Positions 1 through 8,140 of a stretch of DNA of 64,000 nucleotides are shown piece after piece. The translations under genes and the position numbers were made by a program. Location: positions 248,001 to 312,000 of the forward strand of contig NZ_AOLN01000018.1 of assembly GCF_000337815.1 (NCBI RefSeq), given 5' to 3'. Below the pieces are notes generated by a model. The model was not told where the DNA came from and searched no databases. It worked only from the letters and a program-made list of their open reading frames with translations. How positions within the stretch are numbered: position 1 is the stretch's first letter; each line of letters starts with the position of its first letter. The DNA is from Haloferax mucosum ATCC BAA-1512 (GTDB lineage: Archaea; Halobacteriota; Halobacteria; Halobacteriales; Haloferacaceae).

Positions 1-2
1 CA

Positions 3-161
3 CACAACGTCGTCGAGCGCGAAAACGACAGCTTCCAATCCGAACTCACTGCGACCGAGGGACACACCTTCGAGTACACGTTCGAGGACTCGGGAGAGTA
101 CCGCTACGTCTGTGTGCCGCACGAAACGTTCGGCATGGTCGGCGCTGTCGTCGTCGAATAG
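3..161 (+). CDS. Halocyanin-like blue copper protein, C-terminal fragment
   Basis: Only the last 52 residues lie in the window; the gene starts upstream. The fragment opens with His-Asn-Val, typical of the first copper-binding histidine of a plastocyanin/halocyanin fold. It ends with CVPHETFGM, which supplies the Cys, His and Met ligands of a type I copper site in the usual C-x2-H-x4-M spacing. Halocyanins are membrane-anchored small electron carriers on the outer face of the haloarchaeal membrane. The anchor cannot be judged because the N-terminus is missing. It could also be the last domain of a larger multi-copper-domain protein. Confidence 0.85.
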   Translation, partial: HNVVERENDSFQSELTATEGHTFEYTFEDSGEYRYVCVPHETFGMVGAVVVE

Positions 162-207
162 CGGCCGTTCGAGCGGCTACCGCCCGTAGCCAACCCCTTC
201 TGACGTG

Positions 208-342
208 TTATACAGTGTGTTCGCTCTCACTCAGCGACGCCGTACACAGGACACAGCCCGTTTCGCAGAGCGTCTGTAACATCGGCTCGTTGACCCGATA
301 CCGCTCGCCGCACTGCGGGCAGGTCACGTCGAACTCGTGCAT
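208..342 (-). CDS. Small zinc ribbon protein (DUF7560-like), 44 aa
   Basis: A 44-residue ORF with an ATG start and TAA stop. It carries CPQCG at residues 8-12 and C-x2-C at residues 30-33, with an extra Cys at 26: a four-cysteine zinc ribbon. Many haloarchaeal genomes encode such micro-proteins, annotated as DUF7560-type zinc ribbons, of unknown function (family recalled, not searched). The paired CxxC motifs and the sequence between them (Glu-Arg-Tyr-Arg-Val) look like a real zinc site rather than chance translation. It lies convergent to the halocyanin gene and downstream of the HTH regulator on the same strand. Confidence 0.7.
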   Translation of the reverse strand: MHEFDVTCPQCGERYRVNEPMLQTLCETGCVLCTASLSESEHTV

Positions 343-434
343 TCCAGGGTCACCATCTAATGATTGGAGTCTCGAACCCGAGGGGAGACGCCCTCAATTC
401 ACGGGGTACTGATAGGTCTCCGAGCGGTTGCATC

Positions 435-1076
435 TCAGTCCTGCAGGATGGCACCCATGAGCTTTTTCTGTGCCATCGCAAGGTGTTCGGAGAACGTCGA
501 GGTCGTGATACCGAGTTCGGTCGCAACCTCGCCTTTGTTGGCGCGCCGCGGGTGGTCGAAGTATCCCATCTCGTGGGCCTGCTCTAACACCTCGCGCTGG
601 CGGTCGGTGAGTTGCCCGCGTTCGACTAACACGAGGTCGCGGGACTCGTCAGACGACGACTGGAGGAGTCGGCGCACGTCCACGGACCCCGATGCCTCGC
701 GCAGTGCGGACACGACGTTGCGGAGCGTCTCCACGTCGGGCGCGTGAAACGTCAAAAAGAGCGCGCCGTCGCGCGTCTGTACGTCAACGACGGGACAGCC
801 GAACGTCTCGACTTGCTCGCAAGGACAGCCTACACCACCCTCGCGTTCGAATCGGTAGACGGTGCCGTCGCCGTAGTCGAACAGTTGGTCCATCTCGTCG
901 GGAACGCTGTCGGCGTCGTCGAAGACGAACTCCTCGGTGACGGCACCGTCCGCGTTCGGTGCCATGCTCCGGGAGAGCGCGTACCCCGCCGTGTCGCCCT
1001 CGGAGACCGATGCGACGGGACAGTCCGTCGGCCCGGTGACCTTCAACTCCGCTCTGATGCCCGTTGCACTCATCAT
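435..1076 (-). CDS. Bacterio-opsin activator (Bat-type) HTH_10 regulator
   Basis: A 213-residue protein with an HTH_10 domain in the last 60 residues (LTDRQREVLEQAHEMGYFD, then a second helix with TSTFSEHLAMAQ), the DNA-binding module of Bat-family regulators. The N-terminal 150 residues form the usual haloarchaeal sensor-like module, with a Cys-Pro-Cys and a Gly-Cys-Pro pair around residues 95-107 that may bind a ligand or metal. It starts with two consecutive ATGs; I chose the outer one because a TATA-like box (TTTATATC, minus strand 1110-1103) lies about 30 bases upstream. A longer in-frame extension upstream is arginine-rich and antisense to the neighbour, so I discount it. Target genes are unknown. 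Confidence 0.85.
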   Translation of the reverse strand: MMSATGIRAELKVTGPTDCPVASVSEGDTAGYALSRSMAPNADGAVTEEFVFDDADSVPDEMDQLFDYGDGTVYRFEREGGVGCPCEQVETFGCPVVDVQTRDGALFLTFHAPDVETLRNVVSALREASGSVDVRRLLQSSSDESRDLVLVERGQLTDRQREVLEQAHEMGYFDHPRRANKGEVATELGITTSTFSEHLAMAQKKLMGAILQD

Positions 1077-1260
1077 ATCAGTACACAGCGCCCCCACGGC
1101 CTGATATAAACACCCACGATACACCGGGCCTTTATATTGCGGCCACTGTCCACCGGCCGTCGAATACGCGGACCGTAGGTCTCCTCGATGGCCCGTATAA
1201 ACTGCCCCGCATATTCGGGGTGACCTTCGACGGACTCTGCGGCCAAACCAACAGGTGAGC
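1077..1260. promoter_or_regulatory. Divergent promoter region with several TATA boxes and palindromes
   Basis: The region between the Bat-type regulator and the winged-helix gene holds TTTATATC on the minus strand (1103-1110), a second TTTATAT (1131-1137) and TATAAA on the plus strand (1196-1201). A perfect inverted repeat CCCCG/CGGGG flanks an AT-rich centre at 1205-1220, just after the plus-strand TATA, where a regulator could block transcription. The second TTTATAT is flanked by GGCC on both sides. Assignment of each box to a gene is inferred from spacing only. Confidence 0.5.
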
Positions 1261-1611
1261 ATGCAGACCGGCCTCAGACGCACCCAGACCGACGCCGCTC
1301 TCGCCGAAACAGAGGCAGAGCAGGTTCTCGAAGCGCTCTCGGACCCGGCGTGTCGTCGGATACTCACGACGCTTCGAAGCGCGGCCGACCCGATGACGGC
1401 ACAGGAGCTTTCGAGCGCGTGCGACGTGCCGCTCTCGACGACGTACCGAAAGCTCGAACAACTCTCCGAGGCGAGCCTGCTCGAAGAGACGCTTCAGTTG
1501 CGCGCCGACGGGACCCATACCCACCAGTACTGGACGGACGTGGATTCGGTGACGGTCCACCTGTCCGGCGAGGACGGACTCGACGTTGTCGTCCCGGGGG
1601 AACACCGATGA
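1261..1611 (+). CDS. ArsR-like winged-helix transcriptional regulator
   Basis: A 116-residue protein. Residues ~20-85 form a winged helix: a helix with DPACRRILTTLR, a recognition region PLSTTYRKLEQLSEAS, then a wing (RADGTHTHQYW). The same architecture and much of the same sequence recurs in the regulator at 47731-48072, so the two are paralogues. An in-frame GTG lies 6 bases upstream; I chose ATG. Its stop overlaps the DUF7511 start (ATGA), so the two are translated together. It is divergent from the Bat-type regulator and could control it; that is inference. Confidence 0.8.
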   Translation: MQTGLRRTQTDAALAETEAEQVLEALSDPACRRILTTLRSAADPMTAQELSSACDVPLSTTYRKLEQLSEASLLEETLQLRADGTHTHQYWTDVDSVTVHLSGEDGLDVVVPGEHR

Positions 1612-1808
1612 GTTCGGAATCGTCCCACACGATGGATTCAAACGTCGGACGGCCGTCCCGCCCGCACCTCACCTCGCGTATTATCACCCGCGACGACGGC
1701 CGCGAAGAGTGTACGATTCACCCGTCGAATGCGGGACCGAACGAACTCCTGACGACGTGGGTGACTGCGCTCGACGGGACGTTCGTTGACCTCGACACGA
1801 TGCGGTAG
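1608..1808 (+). CDS. DUF7511-like small haloarchaeal protein
   Basis: A 66-residue protein starting in an ATGA overlap with the preceding regulator. The core, with Ser-Arg-Ile-Ile-Thr-Arg-Asp-Asp-Gly near residue 24 and ELLTTWVTALDGTFVDLD at the C-terminus, matches what I recall of the DUF7511 family, found beside winged-helix regulators in haloarchaea. No catalytic or metal-binding residues stand out. Function is unknown; the overlap suggests a partner or accessory of the upstream regulator. A longer ORF in this frame reaches back into the regulator gene and is not credible as coding. Confidence 0.7.
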   Translation: MSSESSHTMDSNVGRPSRPHLTSRIITRDDGREECTIHPSNAGPNELLTTWVTALDGTFVDLDTMR

Positions 1809-1891
1809 CGGGTCGTACACGGGAGCGTAAAGGGTTCAGTCCAGAGCGGTCGATGCGGGTCGAATAGGGTCGTCGTACCGAATATAGTTGC

Positions 1892-2590
1892 TTACAGCCG
1901 ACTGTGGTCTGTCGGGTCGCGTTCTTCGTCCCGCGGATAGAGGCTATCGAGCGCCATCAGGTACTCTTCGAGAAGCGTCGGAAACGCCCGGCCGCGGAGG
2001 TTCCGAAGGCCGAAATCGGCGGCCCAACTGATGATGCCAGTATCCTCGGTGACGACGCCGGCGTTGAGTTCGCGGGCGAGGATGAGCAGGTCGAAGTCCT
2101 CGCGCGAGTCGAGTACTCCCTGTCTGAGCGCGCCGCGGTAGTCCTCCCGGAGGTCGGAGATAACCTTGTCAACGTCCGAGAGTTCTGACCCACCATCAGA
2201 CCGCCGTTTGGACTCTTCGGCTTTCCGCACGGCTTTTTCGGAGACGCGAAGCCCGCGGTTGACGCGGTCGGACATCTCGTCGATAAAGCGGTAGACGATT
2301 TCGGCCGGGATATAGACCTCGTAGCGGTCAGGGTGTTTCTTGATGACCCACGTGTCGAGTTTGCCGAGCACCGCTTCGGAGACGCCGCGCTCGCGGAGCA
2401 CGTGTTCCAGTTCGGCGGCGATAGACGGCGGCATGTAACACGAGATGTTCAGGTCTAATCGCGCCGCGGCAATCGTATCCAGAAGCCGCTCGATGCCCTC
2501 CTCGAACGTCTCGTCGTCGGCCCGAATCTCCTCGGAGAGAAAAAGCGAGGTGTCGAGCACGAACCGTTGTTTGAGCGGGTACTCGGCCAT
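1892..2590 (-). CDS. HARP, RNA-free RNase P homologue (PIN domain; formerly RNA ligase partner protein)
   Basis: A 232-residue PIN-domain protein of the UPF0278/RNA-ligase-partner family, now known as HARP (homologue of Aquifex RNase P). The first acidic residue is in FVLDTSLF near the N-terminus. The C-terminal half has [20 protein letters not shown], supplying the further aspartates of the nuclease site, and the middle has the helical insertion typical of HARP. Family members trim tRNA 5' leaders in vitro without RNA. Archaeal HARPs coexist with the RNA-based enzyme, as here (rnp3 and rnp2 are in this window), so its real role in the cell is uncertain. I chose ATG at 2590 over an ATG 21 bases upstream. 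Confidence 0.88.
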   Translation of the reverse strand: MAEYPLKQRFVLDTSLFLSEEIRADDETFEEGIERLLDTIAAARLDLNISCYMPPSIAAELEHVLRERGVSEAVLGKLDTWVIKKHPDRYEVYIPAEIVYRFIDEMSDRVNRGLRVSEKAVRKAEESKRRSDGGSELSDVDKVISDLREDYRGALRQGVLDSREDFDLLILARELNAGVVTEDTGIISWAADFGLRNLRGRAFPTLLEEYLMALDSLYPRDEERDPTDHSRL

Positions 2591-2733
2591 TGGTTGGATG
2601 TTCGCACTCACGCACTATGACGCTTCCCCGTGTCGCACCCCCCGAAACGCGACGCGAACGAGCCTCGACGAGAGTACACGACGAGCCAGTGACACAACCA
2701 GTGACTCGGACGGTGGCGCTTCCGAACTCTCGG

Positions 2734-4173
2734 TCAGTGCTCGAACGTGGAGTCGGTATCGAAGTCGGAGCCGGATTCAGCCTCGTCCGCACGTGCACCG
2801 ACCGACTCGCAGGCGAGTTCACCGACCGTCGAGAGCAACTCGTTCGAGTCGATGACGTGCCCGCGTTCGCGGAGTCGTTCGTAGACGGCGCGGCCCGCGT
2901 CGCCGGCGTAGTTCCGCGCGGAAAACGGGCGTTCCTCGATGAGCACGAGATGCTCGGCGGTCGTCGCGGCGTCGAGGTTCGGGAGGTTGCCCTCGCCGAC
3001 TTCGACGTCCGCGACGACGGTCACGTCGGCGGCTTCGACCCGCGAGTCGATAGCGGCCTTCGCCGCACCATCGACCGGGGCGTACGGCGGGACTGTCACG
3101 AGGTCCGCACCGACCCGTCGGGCCGCCTCAGCGTCGGTGTCGCCCTCGTTGAGCGCACCCGTAGAGAGCGCGTATCCTGCCGCAGAAAGGACGTACAGCG
3201 TTCGAGCGCCGGTTCCGCCGCCGCCGATGACGTGGACGCGACCGTTTGCGTCGTCGGCCGACTGCGGGAGGGCGGTCACGTACACCGACCCGGTTACGGG
3301 GTGCCGCGAGACGACCGCCTCGGCGTCGAACGCCGCCTGTAAATTGGCTTCCGTGAGCACCGTTTCGGGGTCACCGGCCGCGAGGATTCGGCCGCCCGAC
3401 AGGAGTATCAACACATCGCAGTAGTGCGCCGCGAGGTTCAGGTCGTGGATGGCCGCGACCGCAGTCGTGCCGTCGGCGACGAGGTCGGAAACGAGTTCGA
3501 GCGTGCGAACCTGATGGTTGATGTCGAGGCTGGCGGTCGGTTCGTCGAGGAGCAAGACGGGCGTCTCCTGTGCGAGCGCGCGGGCGATGAGGACGCGCTG
3601 TCGCTCGCCGCCGCTGACCGCCGTGACGGGGCGGTCGGCGAACGCCGCTACCGTCGTTCGGTCCATCGCTTGCTCGACGGCCGCTTCGTCGGCCGCACTC
3701 CAGCCGTCGAATCGGCCGCGGTGAGGCGTTCGACCCATCTTGACGACCTCGCGGACCGGGAAATCGAACGCGACGTTCGTCGTCTGTGGCACCGTCGCCA
3801 CCAGTCTGCTCGCCGCCTTCGAAGAGAGCGCGTGGATGTCTTGGTCGGTGATGGTGACGCGCCCGCGCTCCGGGGAGAGCGCGCCGTTGAGCGTCCTGAG
3901 AAGCGTCGTCTTCCCCGCGCCGTTGGGACCGATGAGACCGACGAACGTCCCGTCGCCGATTTCGACCGAGATGCCGTCGAGTATGCGGGAGCCGCCGAGC
4001 GAGACCGCCACGTCGTCGAGTTTGATTGCCGGGTTGGCATCGCTGAACGGGTCGATAACGGACGAATCTGGTCGTTCGGGCGACTCTGACGATTCGGGTG
4101 ACTCGGGCGACTCGGACAAGTTGGAACCGCCCGAATCGTCGGTCTCGGGCGTGTCCTGCACGGAGTCGCTCAT
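2734..4173 (-). CDS. btuD: Cobalamin ABC transporter ATP-binding protein, with C-terminal extra domain
   Basis: A 479-residue protein, far longer than a usual ~260-residue BtuD. Residues 1-45 are a Ser/Glu/Pro/Asp-rich tail. The ATPase spans ~49-300: Walker A GPNGAGKTT (82-90), signature VSGGERQRV, Walker B LLLDEPTASLD and H-loop AIHDLNLA. Residues ~310-455 form a second, Rossmann-like domain (VHVIGGGGTGARTLYVLSAAGYALS), followed by an acidic tail. The start overlaps the permease stop (ATGA), so the two are coupled. With btuC and divergent btuF it forms a B12/cobamide importer; heme or siderophore substrates cannot be excluded from sequence alone. Confidence 0.85.
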   Translation of the reverse strand: MSDSVQDTPETDDSGGSNLSESPESPESSESPERPDSSVIDPFSDANPAIKLDDVAVSLGGSRILDGISVEIGDGTFVGLIGPNGAGKTTLLRTLNGALSPERGRVTITDQDIHALSSKAASRLVATVPQTTNVAFDFPVREVVKMGRTPHRGRFDGWSAADEAAVEQAMDRTTVAAFADRPVTAVSGGERQRVLIARALAQETPVLLLDEPTASLDINHQVRTLELVSDLVADGTTAVAAIHDLNLAAHYCDVLILLSGGRILAAGDPETVLTEANLQAAFDAEAVVSRHPVTGSVYVTALPQSADDANGRVHVIGGGGTGARTLYVLSAAGYALSTGALNEGDTDAEAARRVGADLVTVPPYAPVDGAAKAAIDSRVEAADVTVVADVEVGEGNLPNLDAATTAEHLVLIEERPFSARNYAGDAGRAVYERLRERGHVIDSNELLSTVGELACESVGARADEAESGSDFDTDSTFEH

Positions 4174-5264
4174 GGGGAATGCACCTCCCGCGTGCGAAGC
4201 AGGTAGAGGAAGAAGGGCGCGCCGACCGCGGCGGTCACCACGCCGACCGGAATCTCCGCCGCACCCGACCGTGCAATCGTGTCGGTGGCGACGAGGAACG
4301 ACGCGCCCGCCAGCGCCGACGCCGGGAGGAGCACCCGGTGGTCGGGACCGACGAGAAGACGGAGCATGTGTGGAACGACGAGACCGACGAAGCCGATGAC
4401 GCCCGAAACGGCGACCGCGGCGGCGGTGATGATGCTCGCGGTGGCGAGAAGGAGTTTTTTCGTCCGCTCGACTTCGATGCCGAGCGCGTGCGCGTCGCCC
4501 TCGCCGAGGAGGAGCACGTTCAGGTCGCGGGCGTGAACGAGCACCAACAAGAACGGAAGCGGTAAGACGAGCGCGAGCATCCCGACTTCGTCCCACGTCG
4601 CGCCCGAGAGGTGGCCCATCAACCAGAAGACGACCTGTCGGAGGCTCTCACCGCTCTGTAACAAGAGAAACGAGATGACTGCCCCGAGGAACGTCTGGAC
4701 GGCGACTCCGGCGAGAAGCAGAGTTGCGACGGGCGTCCGACCGTCTTCGGTCGCAATCAGGTAAACGACGAACGCGGTGACGACCGCGGTGACGAACGCC
4801 GCGCCTTCGAGTCCGAACGGAACCGAAAGCGAGAGCACGATAGTCGCAACCGCACCGACCGCGGCACCCGACGAGACGCCGACGATAGACGGGTCGGCCA
4901 TCGGGTTTCGGAAGAATCCCTGCATGACGGTTCCGGCGGTTGCGAGGGCGAACCCAACGAGCGCCGCGAGGAGAATCCGGGGAAGCCGAACCGAGAGAAC
5001 GATGATTCGGGCGGGCCGCGAGGCGGCGAAGTCGAACGGCGAAACGAACTCGACACTCGGTGTCGGGACCGACCCCACGAGCGGCAGAACGGTCGAACCG
5101 CCGGTGGAGACGCCGACCGGAACCGGAATCGCGTCCACGAGAATCGCGGCGACGGTCCGCGGTTCGATGGTGACGGCCCCGATACCGGCGCTCACCACGA
5201 CGACGAGGGCTAAGAGCACGGTGAGGCCGACCGACCACGCGGTCGCCCGAGTTCGAACACTCAT
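4170..5264 (-). CDS. btuC: Cobalamin ABC transporter permease (FecCD family)
   Basis: A 364-residue polytopic membrane protein, about ten transmembrane helices, of the FecCD/BtuC family. Recognisable signatures are RLPRILLAALVGFALATAG after the first periplasmic stretch, GFFRNPMADPSIVGVSSGA, WLMGHLSGATWDEV, and GFVGLVVPHMLRLLVGPDHR near the C-terminus, which contains the coupling-helix region contacting the ATPase. The ATG is 33 bases from an AT-rich core shared with the divergent btuF promoter. It is followed directly by btuD. Confidence 0.9.
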   Translation of the reverse strand: MSVRTRATAWSVGLTVLLALVVVVSAGIGAVTIEPRTVAAILVDAIPVPVGVSTGGSTVLPLVGSVPTPSVEFVSPFDFAASRPARIIVLSVRLPRILLAALVGFALATAGTVMQGFFRNPMADPSIVGVSSGAAVGAVATIVLSLSVPFGLEGAAFVTAVVTAFVVYLIATEDGRTPVATLLLAGVAVQTFLGAVISFLLLQSGESLRQVVFWLMGHLSGATWDEVGMLALVLPLPFLLVLVHARDLNVLLLGEGDAHALGIEVERTKKLLLATASIITAAAVAVSGVIGFVGLVVPHMLRLLVGPDHRVLLPASALAGASFLVATDTIARSGAAEIPVGVVTAAVGAPFFLYLLRTREVHSP

Positions 5265-5284
5265 CTAACACAATCGCGCTTTCA

Positions 5285-5312
5285 GTAGGCAAATATTTAT
5301 TGAACTACCGAT
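5285..5312. promoter_or_regulatory. Shared bidirectional promoter core of btuCD and btuF
   Basis: The 60-base gap between btuC and btuF contains a single AT-rich core, AAATATTTATT (5291-5301), whose centre is about 28 bases before the btuF GTG and about 33 bases before the btuC ATG. Each strand reads as a plausible TATA box. Overlapping divergent promoters would link expression of the importer membrane and binding components. Confidence 0.55.
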
Positions 5313-5324
5313 GAGGCCACTACC

Positions 5325-6467
5325 GTGAACTACCGATACGTTGCCGCGTTGTTGGCACTCGTGACCGTGTTCGCCGGCGTTCCGGCACCGGTCGCGGCCG
5401 CAGACCAGACCACACAGTGTACGTTCCCGATGACGGTTACCGACGCCACGGGGACCGAAGTGAACATCACAGACGACCCGGAGCGCGTCGTCACGACGAA
5501 CCCGAGCGCCGCCCAAACGATGTGGGAAATCGGCGCGAAAGACGAAGTCGTCGGCGTCTCGCGGTACGCGATGTACCTCGATGGGGCGAGCGACAAGACG
5601 AACGTCTCGGGGTCGAACGGTCTCAACGTCGAGGTCGTCATCGGTCTCGAACCCGACCTCGTTCTCGTTCCGAACTCGTCGTACTCCGCTGACCCGGACC
5701 GAATCGCACAGCTCCGTGCTGCCAACCTCTCCGTCGTCGTCTTCGAGTCCGGCGAGTCGCTCGAAGGCGTCGCTAACAAGACCGAACGAATCGGTAGATA
5801 CACCGGCAACTGCGACGCTGGCGTCGAGCGCGCCGACGAGATGCGTACGTCCATCGAACACATGGAACAAGCGCTTGAAGGCGAGGAGCGCCCGGTCGGT
5901 CTCAACTCTTTCTTCGGCTACACCTCCGGAGCCGGAACGTTCATCTCCGACGTGATGACGACCGCCGGACTCCGGAACGGGGCCGCCGAAGCCAACATCA
6001 CCGACTTCGCACAGATTAACGAAGAACTCGTCGTCGAGATGAACCCCGAGTACATCGTCATTCCTTCGCACGCCCAAGTCCCGAGCGGTCCGGCCTACAA
6101 CAGCACGACCGCGATACAGGAGGGGAACGTCATCGTCGTCGAGAACAACAAAATCCAGCAACCCGCACCGCGCGCAATCGAAGCGAGCGAGGATATCATG
6201 AACGCGGTCCACCCCGACGCGTACGAGCGGTATCTGGCGCTCCAAAACGAGTCGGCGGCCGGCGCTACCGACTCGACCGATTCGACTGATGCAACAGATT
6301 CGACGAACGAGACGGCCACGTCGGAACCCACAAGCGAGAACGCTACCGAAGCACCCGAGACGACCGCGACAGCCGAACAGACCACCGAAAGCGATGCACC
6401 CGGATTCGGTGCAGTCGTGAGCGTCATCGCGCTCGCCGCCGTGGTGCTTTTCGCCCGGTTCCGATAA
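5325..6467 (+). CDS. btuF: Cobalamin-binding protein with PGF-CTERM anchor
   Basis: A 380-residue exported binding protein starting with GTG. Residues 1-26 are a Sec signal peptide (hydrophobic run ending VAAA). Residues ~35-300 form the PBP2 class III (BtuF/FhuD) fold: DDPERVVTTNPSAAQTMWEIG, then GLEPDLVLVPN, and a second lobe. A Thr/Ser/Asp-rich linker (~305-352) leads to a C-terminal PGF motif, one hydrophobic helix and a basic end: the PGF-CTERM signal processed by archaeosortase A and lipid-anchored. It is divergent from btuCD. The anchored protein would hand corrinoid to BtuC outside the membrane. Confidence 0.88.
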   Translation: MNYRYVAALLALVTVFAGVPAPVAAADQTTQCTFPMTVTDATGTEVNITDDPERVVTTNPSAAQTMWEIGAKDEVVGVSRYAMYLDGASDKTNVSGSNGLNVEVVIGLEPDLVLVPNSSYSADPDRIAQLRAANLSVVVFESGESLEGVANKTERIGRYTGNCDAGVERADEMRTSIEHMEQALEGEERPVGLNSFFGYTSGAGTFISDVMTTAGLRNGAAEANITDFAQINEELVVEMNPEYIVIPSHAQVPSGPAYNSTTAIQEGNVIVVENNKIQQPAPRAIEASEDIMNAVHPDAYERYLALQNESAAGATDSTDSTDATDSTNETATSEPTSENATEAPETTATAEQTTESDAPGFGAVVSVIALAAVVLFARFR

Positions 6468-6526
6468 GGAATACACACCCGACGTTTTTTCGCACGTTTC
6501 GCCGCGAGTCCGTCGCACACCAGTAG

Positions 6527-7474
6527 TCACAGCGCCGAAAGCAGGGCTGTGAAACTCGCATCGGACAGCCAGAACGCCAAGAGCTGTCCGCCAAAAATCA
6601 ACACGACACCGACGATGCCGAGCCGGTAGACGCGCTCGTGCATCGCGTGCTGTGCGCGTTCGATGTCGCCTCGAATCAAGGCCGCTTCGGACGAACCATC
6701 GATACAGACGACGCCGGGGTCCGAGGCCTGCGTCGCATTTCCGACGACGGTGACAGGGCCGTCGGTGGGGATGTATCGCTCGGCGAATCGGAGGTCGTCG
6801 TCCGACGACCCGGGAGCCGGGAGGTCCGGGTGTTCGCTGAGGGACGTGGCCGCAGGCTCCGGAACGTCCTTCGAGAGGTCGATACTGAACGTGTGTTCTT
6901 TTTTGTTGAACGTGTGGGGGTTCTCTGTAGCGACTTCGACTGCCCCGTCCCCGAGCGAGAACTCGACTTGCTCGGTTCCGTAGCCGAGATGCGCCCACTC
7001 TCCTCTCGAACCGCTGAAACTCCCCTTCCGAACGGTCCAATCGGTGTAGACAGACTGACGACCGGAAAACGGTGTTGTGGGCTGGCCTTCCCGGTCGTCT
7101 GCGGTCGGTGTCGGCCGACCCGAAGTAGCGACGAGTGAGCCTGTATCGCTCGGGGAGATTGATCCGGGTTCGACGACGGTCGCACGCCGCAACAGGCGAT
7201 AGGCGTCTCTCGAACTCACCGAAACAGCCACGAACAAGAACCCAACCCCGACGGCCGCGGAGCCGAAAAACCACAGGTCGTTGCCCATGTCTGCGCCCGC
7301 GAGAACGGGGAGATACGCCCACAGGAACGCCGCGATAGCGAACACCCAGCCAACGTGGCGTGGAATGCCGAACTGCTGAGACATGTGCGATGTCGCTCCC
7401 GGGTCGAGCCACCGGACTGAAAACGCCAACACGGCCGTGGCGACAACCACTGTAACGTACCCGGCGACACTCAT
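6527..7474 (-). CDS. Membrane protein with GIDE-like extracytoplasmic domain (tentative)
   Basis: A 315-residue protein with three predicted membrane helices near the N-terminus (~3-20, 42-60, 67-85) and one at the C-terminus (~287-308). The ~190 residues between have no classical motif, but the arrangement of β-rich segments such as GRQSVYTDWTVRK and FAERYIPTDGPVTVVGNA resembles the GIDE-type domain of MULAN-like proteins. That likeness is a weak visual impression. It has no RING finger. It lies alone, convergent with btuF and divergent from srp19. Function unknown. Confidence 0.7.
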   Translation of the reverse strand: MSVAGYVTVVVATAVLAFSVRWLDPGATSHMSQQFGIPRHVGWVFAIAAFLWAYLPVLAGADMGNDLWFFGSAAVGVGFLFVAVSVSSRDAYRLLRRATVVEPGSISPSDTGSLVATSGRPTPTADDREGQPTTPFSGRQSVYTDWTVRKGSFSGSRGEWAHLGYGTEQVEFSLGDGAVEVATENPHTFNKKEHTFSIDLSKDVPEPAATSLSEHPDLPAPGSSDDDLRFAERYIPTDGPVTVVGNATQASDPGVVCIDGSSEAALIRGDIERAQHAMHERVYRLGIVGVVLIFGGQLLAFWLSDASFTALLSAL

Positions 7475-7589
7475 GTTAGTTGGTTTTCAATCACCATTAC
7501 AATAAGTATCCGACTACGGAATTGGCAGGCCTCCGCGTCCCGCCTCGAAGACCACAACCGTATTACCGTCGGATGGCGGAAACACGAGT

Positions 7590-7868
7590 ATGGTCGAGAA
7601 CGTCATCTACCCCGCCTACCTCGACGCCTCGCTTTCGCGGAGCGAAGGCCGGCGGGTCTCGCAGTCCGCCGCAGTCGAAGACCCGACCGTAGACGAAGTT
7701 GCGAAGGCCGTCCAGCAGGTCGGCTACGACGCGGTCATCGAACGCGACAAACGGTACTCTCGTGAGTTCGAGACGCGCGGTCGCGTCCTCGTGAACAACG
7801 CCGACGACGCCACGAAAAACGATATCGTGCAGGCCGCCGCCGCCTACGTCGGCATCCTCCGCGACTGA
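7590..7868 (+). CDS. srp19: Signal recognition particle protein SRP19
   Basis: A 92-residue basic-patch protein matching archaeal SRP19: it begins [19 protein letters not shown] and continues with [28 protein letters not shown] split over the RNA-binding loop region. SRP19 binds 7S RNA and prepares it for SRP54, for co-translational targeting of membrane and secreted proteins. Its stop overlaps the gar1 start by one base (TGATG), so the two small RNP proteins are made from one message. Confidence 0.93.
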   Translation: MVENVIYPAYLDASLSRSEGRRVSQSAAVEDPTVDEVAKAVQQVGYDAVIERDKRYSREFETRGRVLVNNADDATKNDIVQAAAAYVGILRD

Positions 7869-8092
7869 TGCGCCGAATCGGCACCGTCTCTCGGACGGCA
7901 CAGGGACTCGCAATCGTTCGCCTCGGCGACGACGACCACCCCGACATCGGGACGATGGTCGTTGACGAATCGCTCTCGACAGTCGGCCGCATCGTTGACG
8001 TGTTCGGTCCCGTGGGCCGCCCGTACGTCGCTATCACGGCCGATGACGGCAACCCGGCGCGACTCGTCGGGAGCAAGCTCTACGCTCGCTGA
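7868..8092 (+). CDS. gar1: H/ACA RNP protein Gar1
   Basis: A 74-residue protein with the six-stranded Gar1/Naf1 barrel sequence: RRIGTVSRTAQGLAIVRL at the N-terminus, then DESLSTVGRIVDVFGPVGRP, the most conserved part, which contacts Cbf5. Gar1 helps RNA-guided pseudouridylation by regulating the thumb loop of Cbf5. It lacks the Gly/Arg-rich tails of the eukaryotic protein, as normal for archaea. It is translationally coupled to srp19. Confidence 0.92.
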   Translation: MRRIGTVSRTAQGLAIVRLGDDDHPDIGTMVVDESLSTVGRIVDVFGPVGRPYVAITADDGNPARLVGSKLYAR

Positions 8093-8140
8093 CGAATCCA
8101 GAGCGCAATCCCCAAAGCCTTCGGGCGGAAACGCCCCTTC

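Noticed and set aside
5265-7412. A 715-residue minus-strand frame opposite btuF
   Set aside because: It is antisense to a convincing exported protein with PGF-CTERM and has arginine-rich, unstructured composition.
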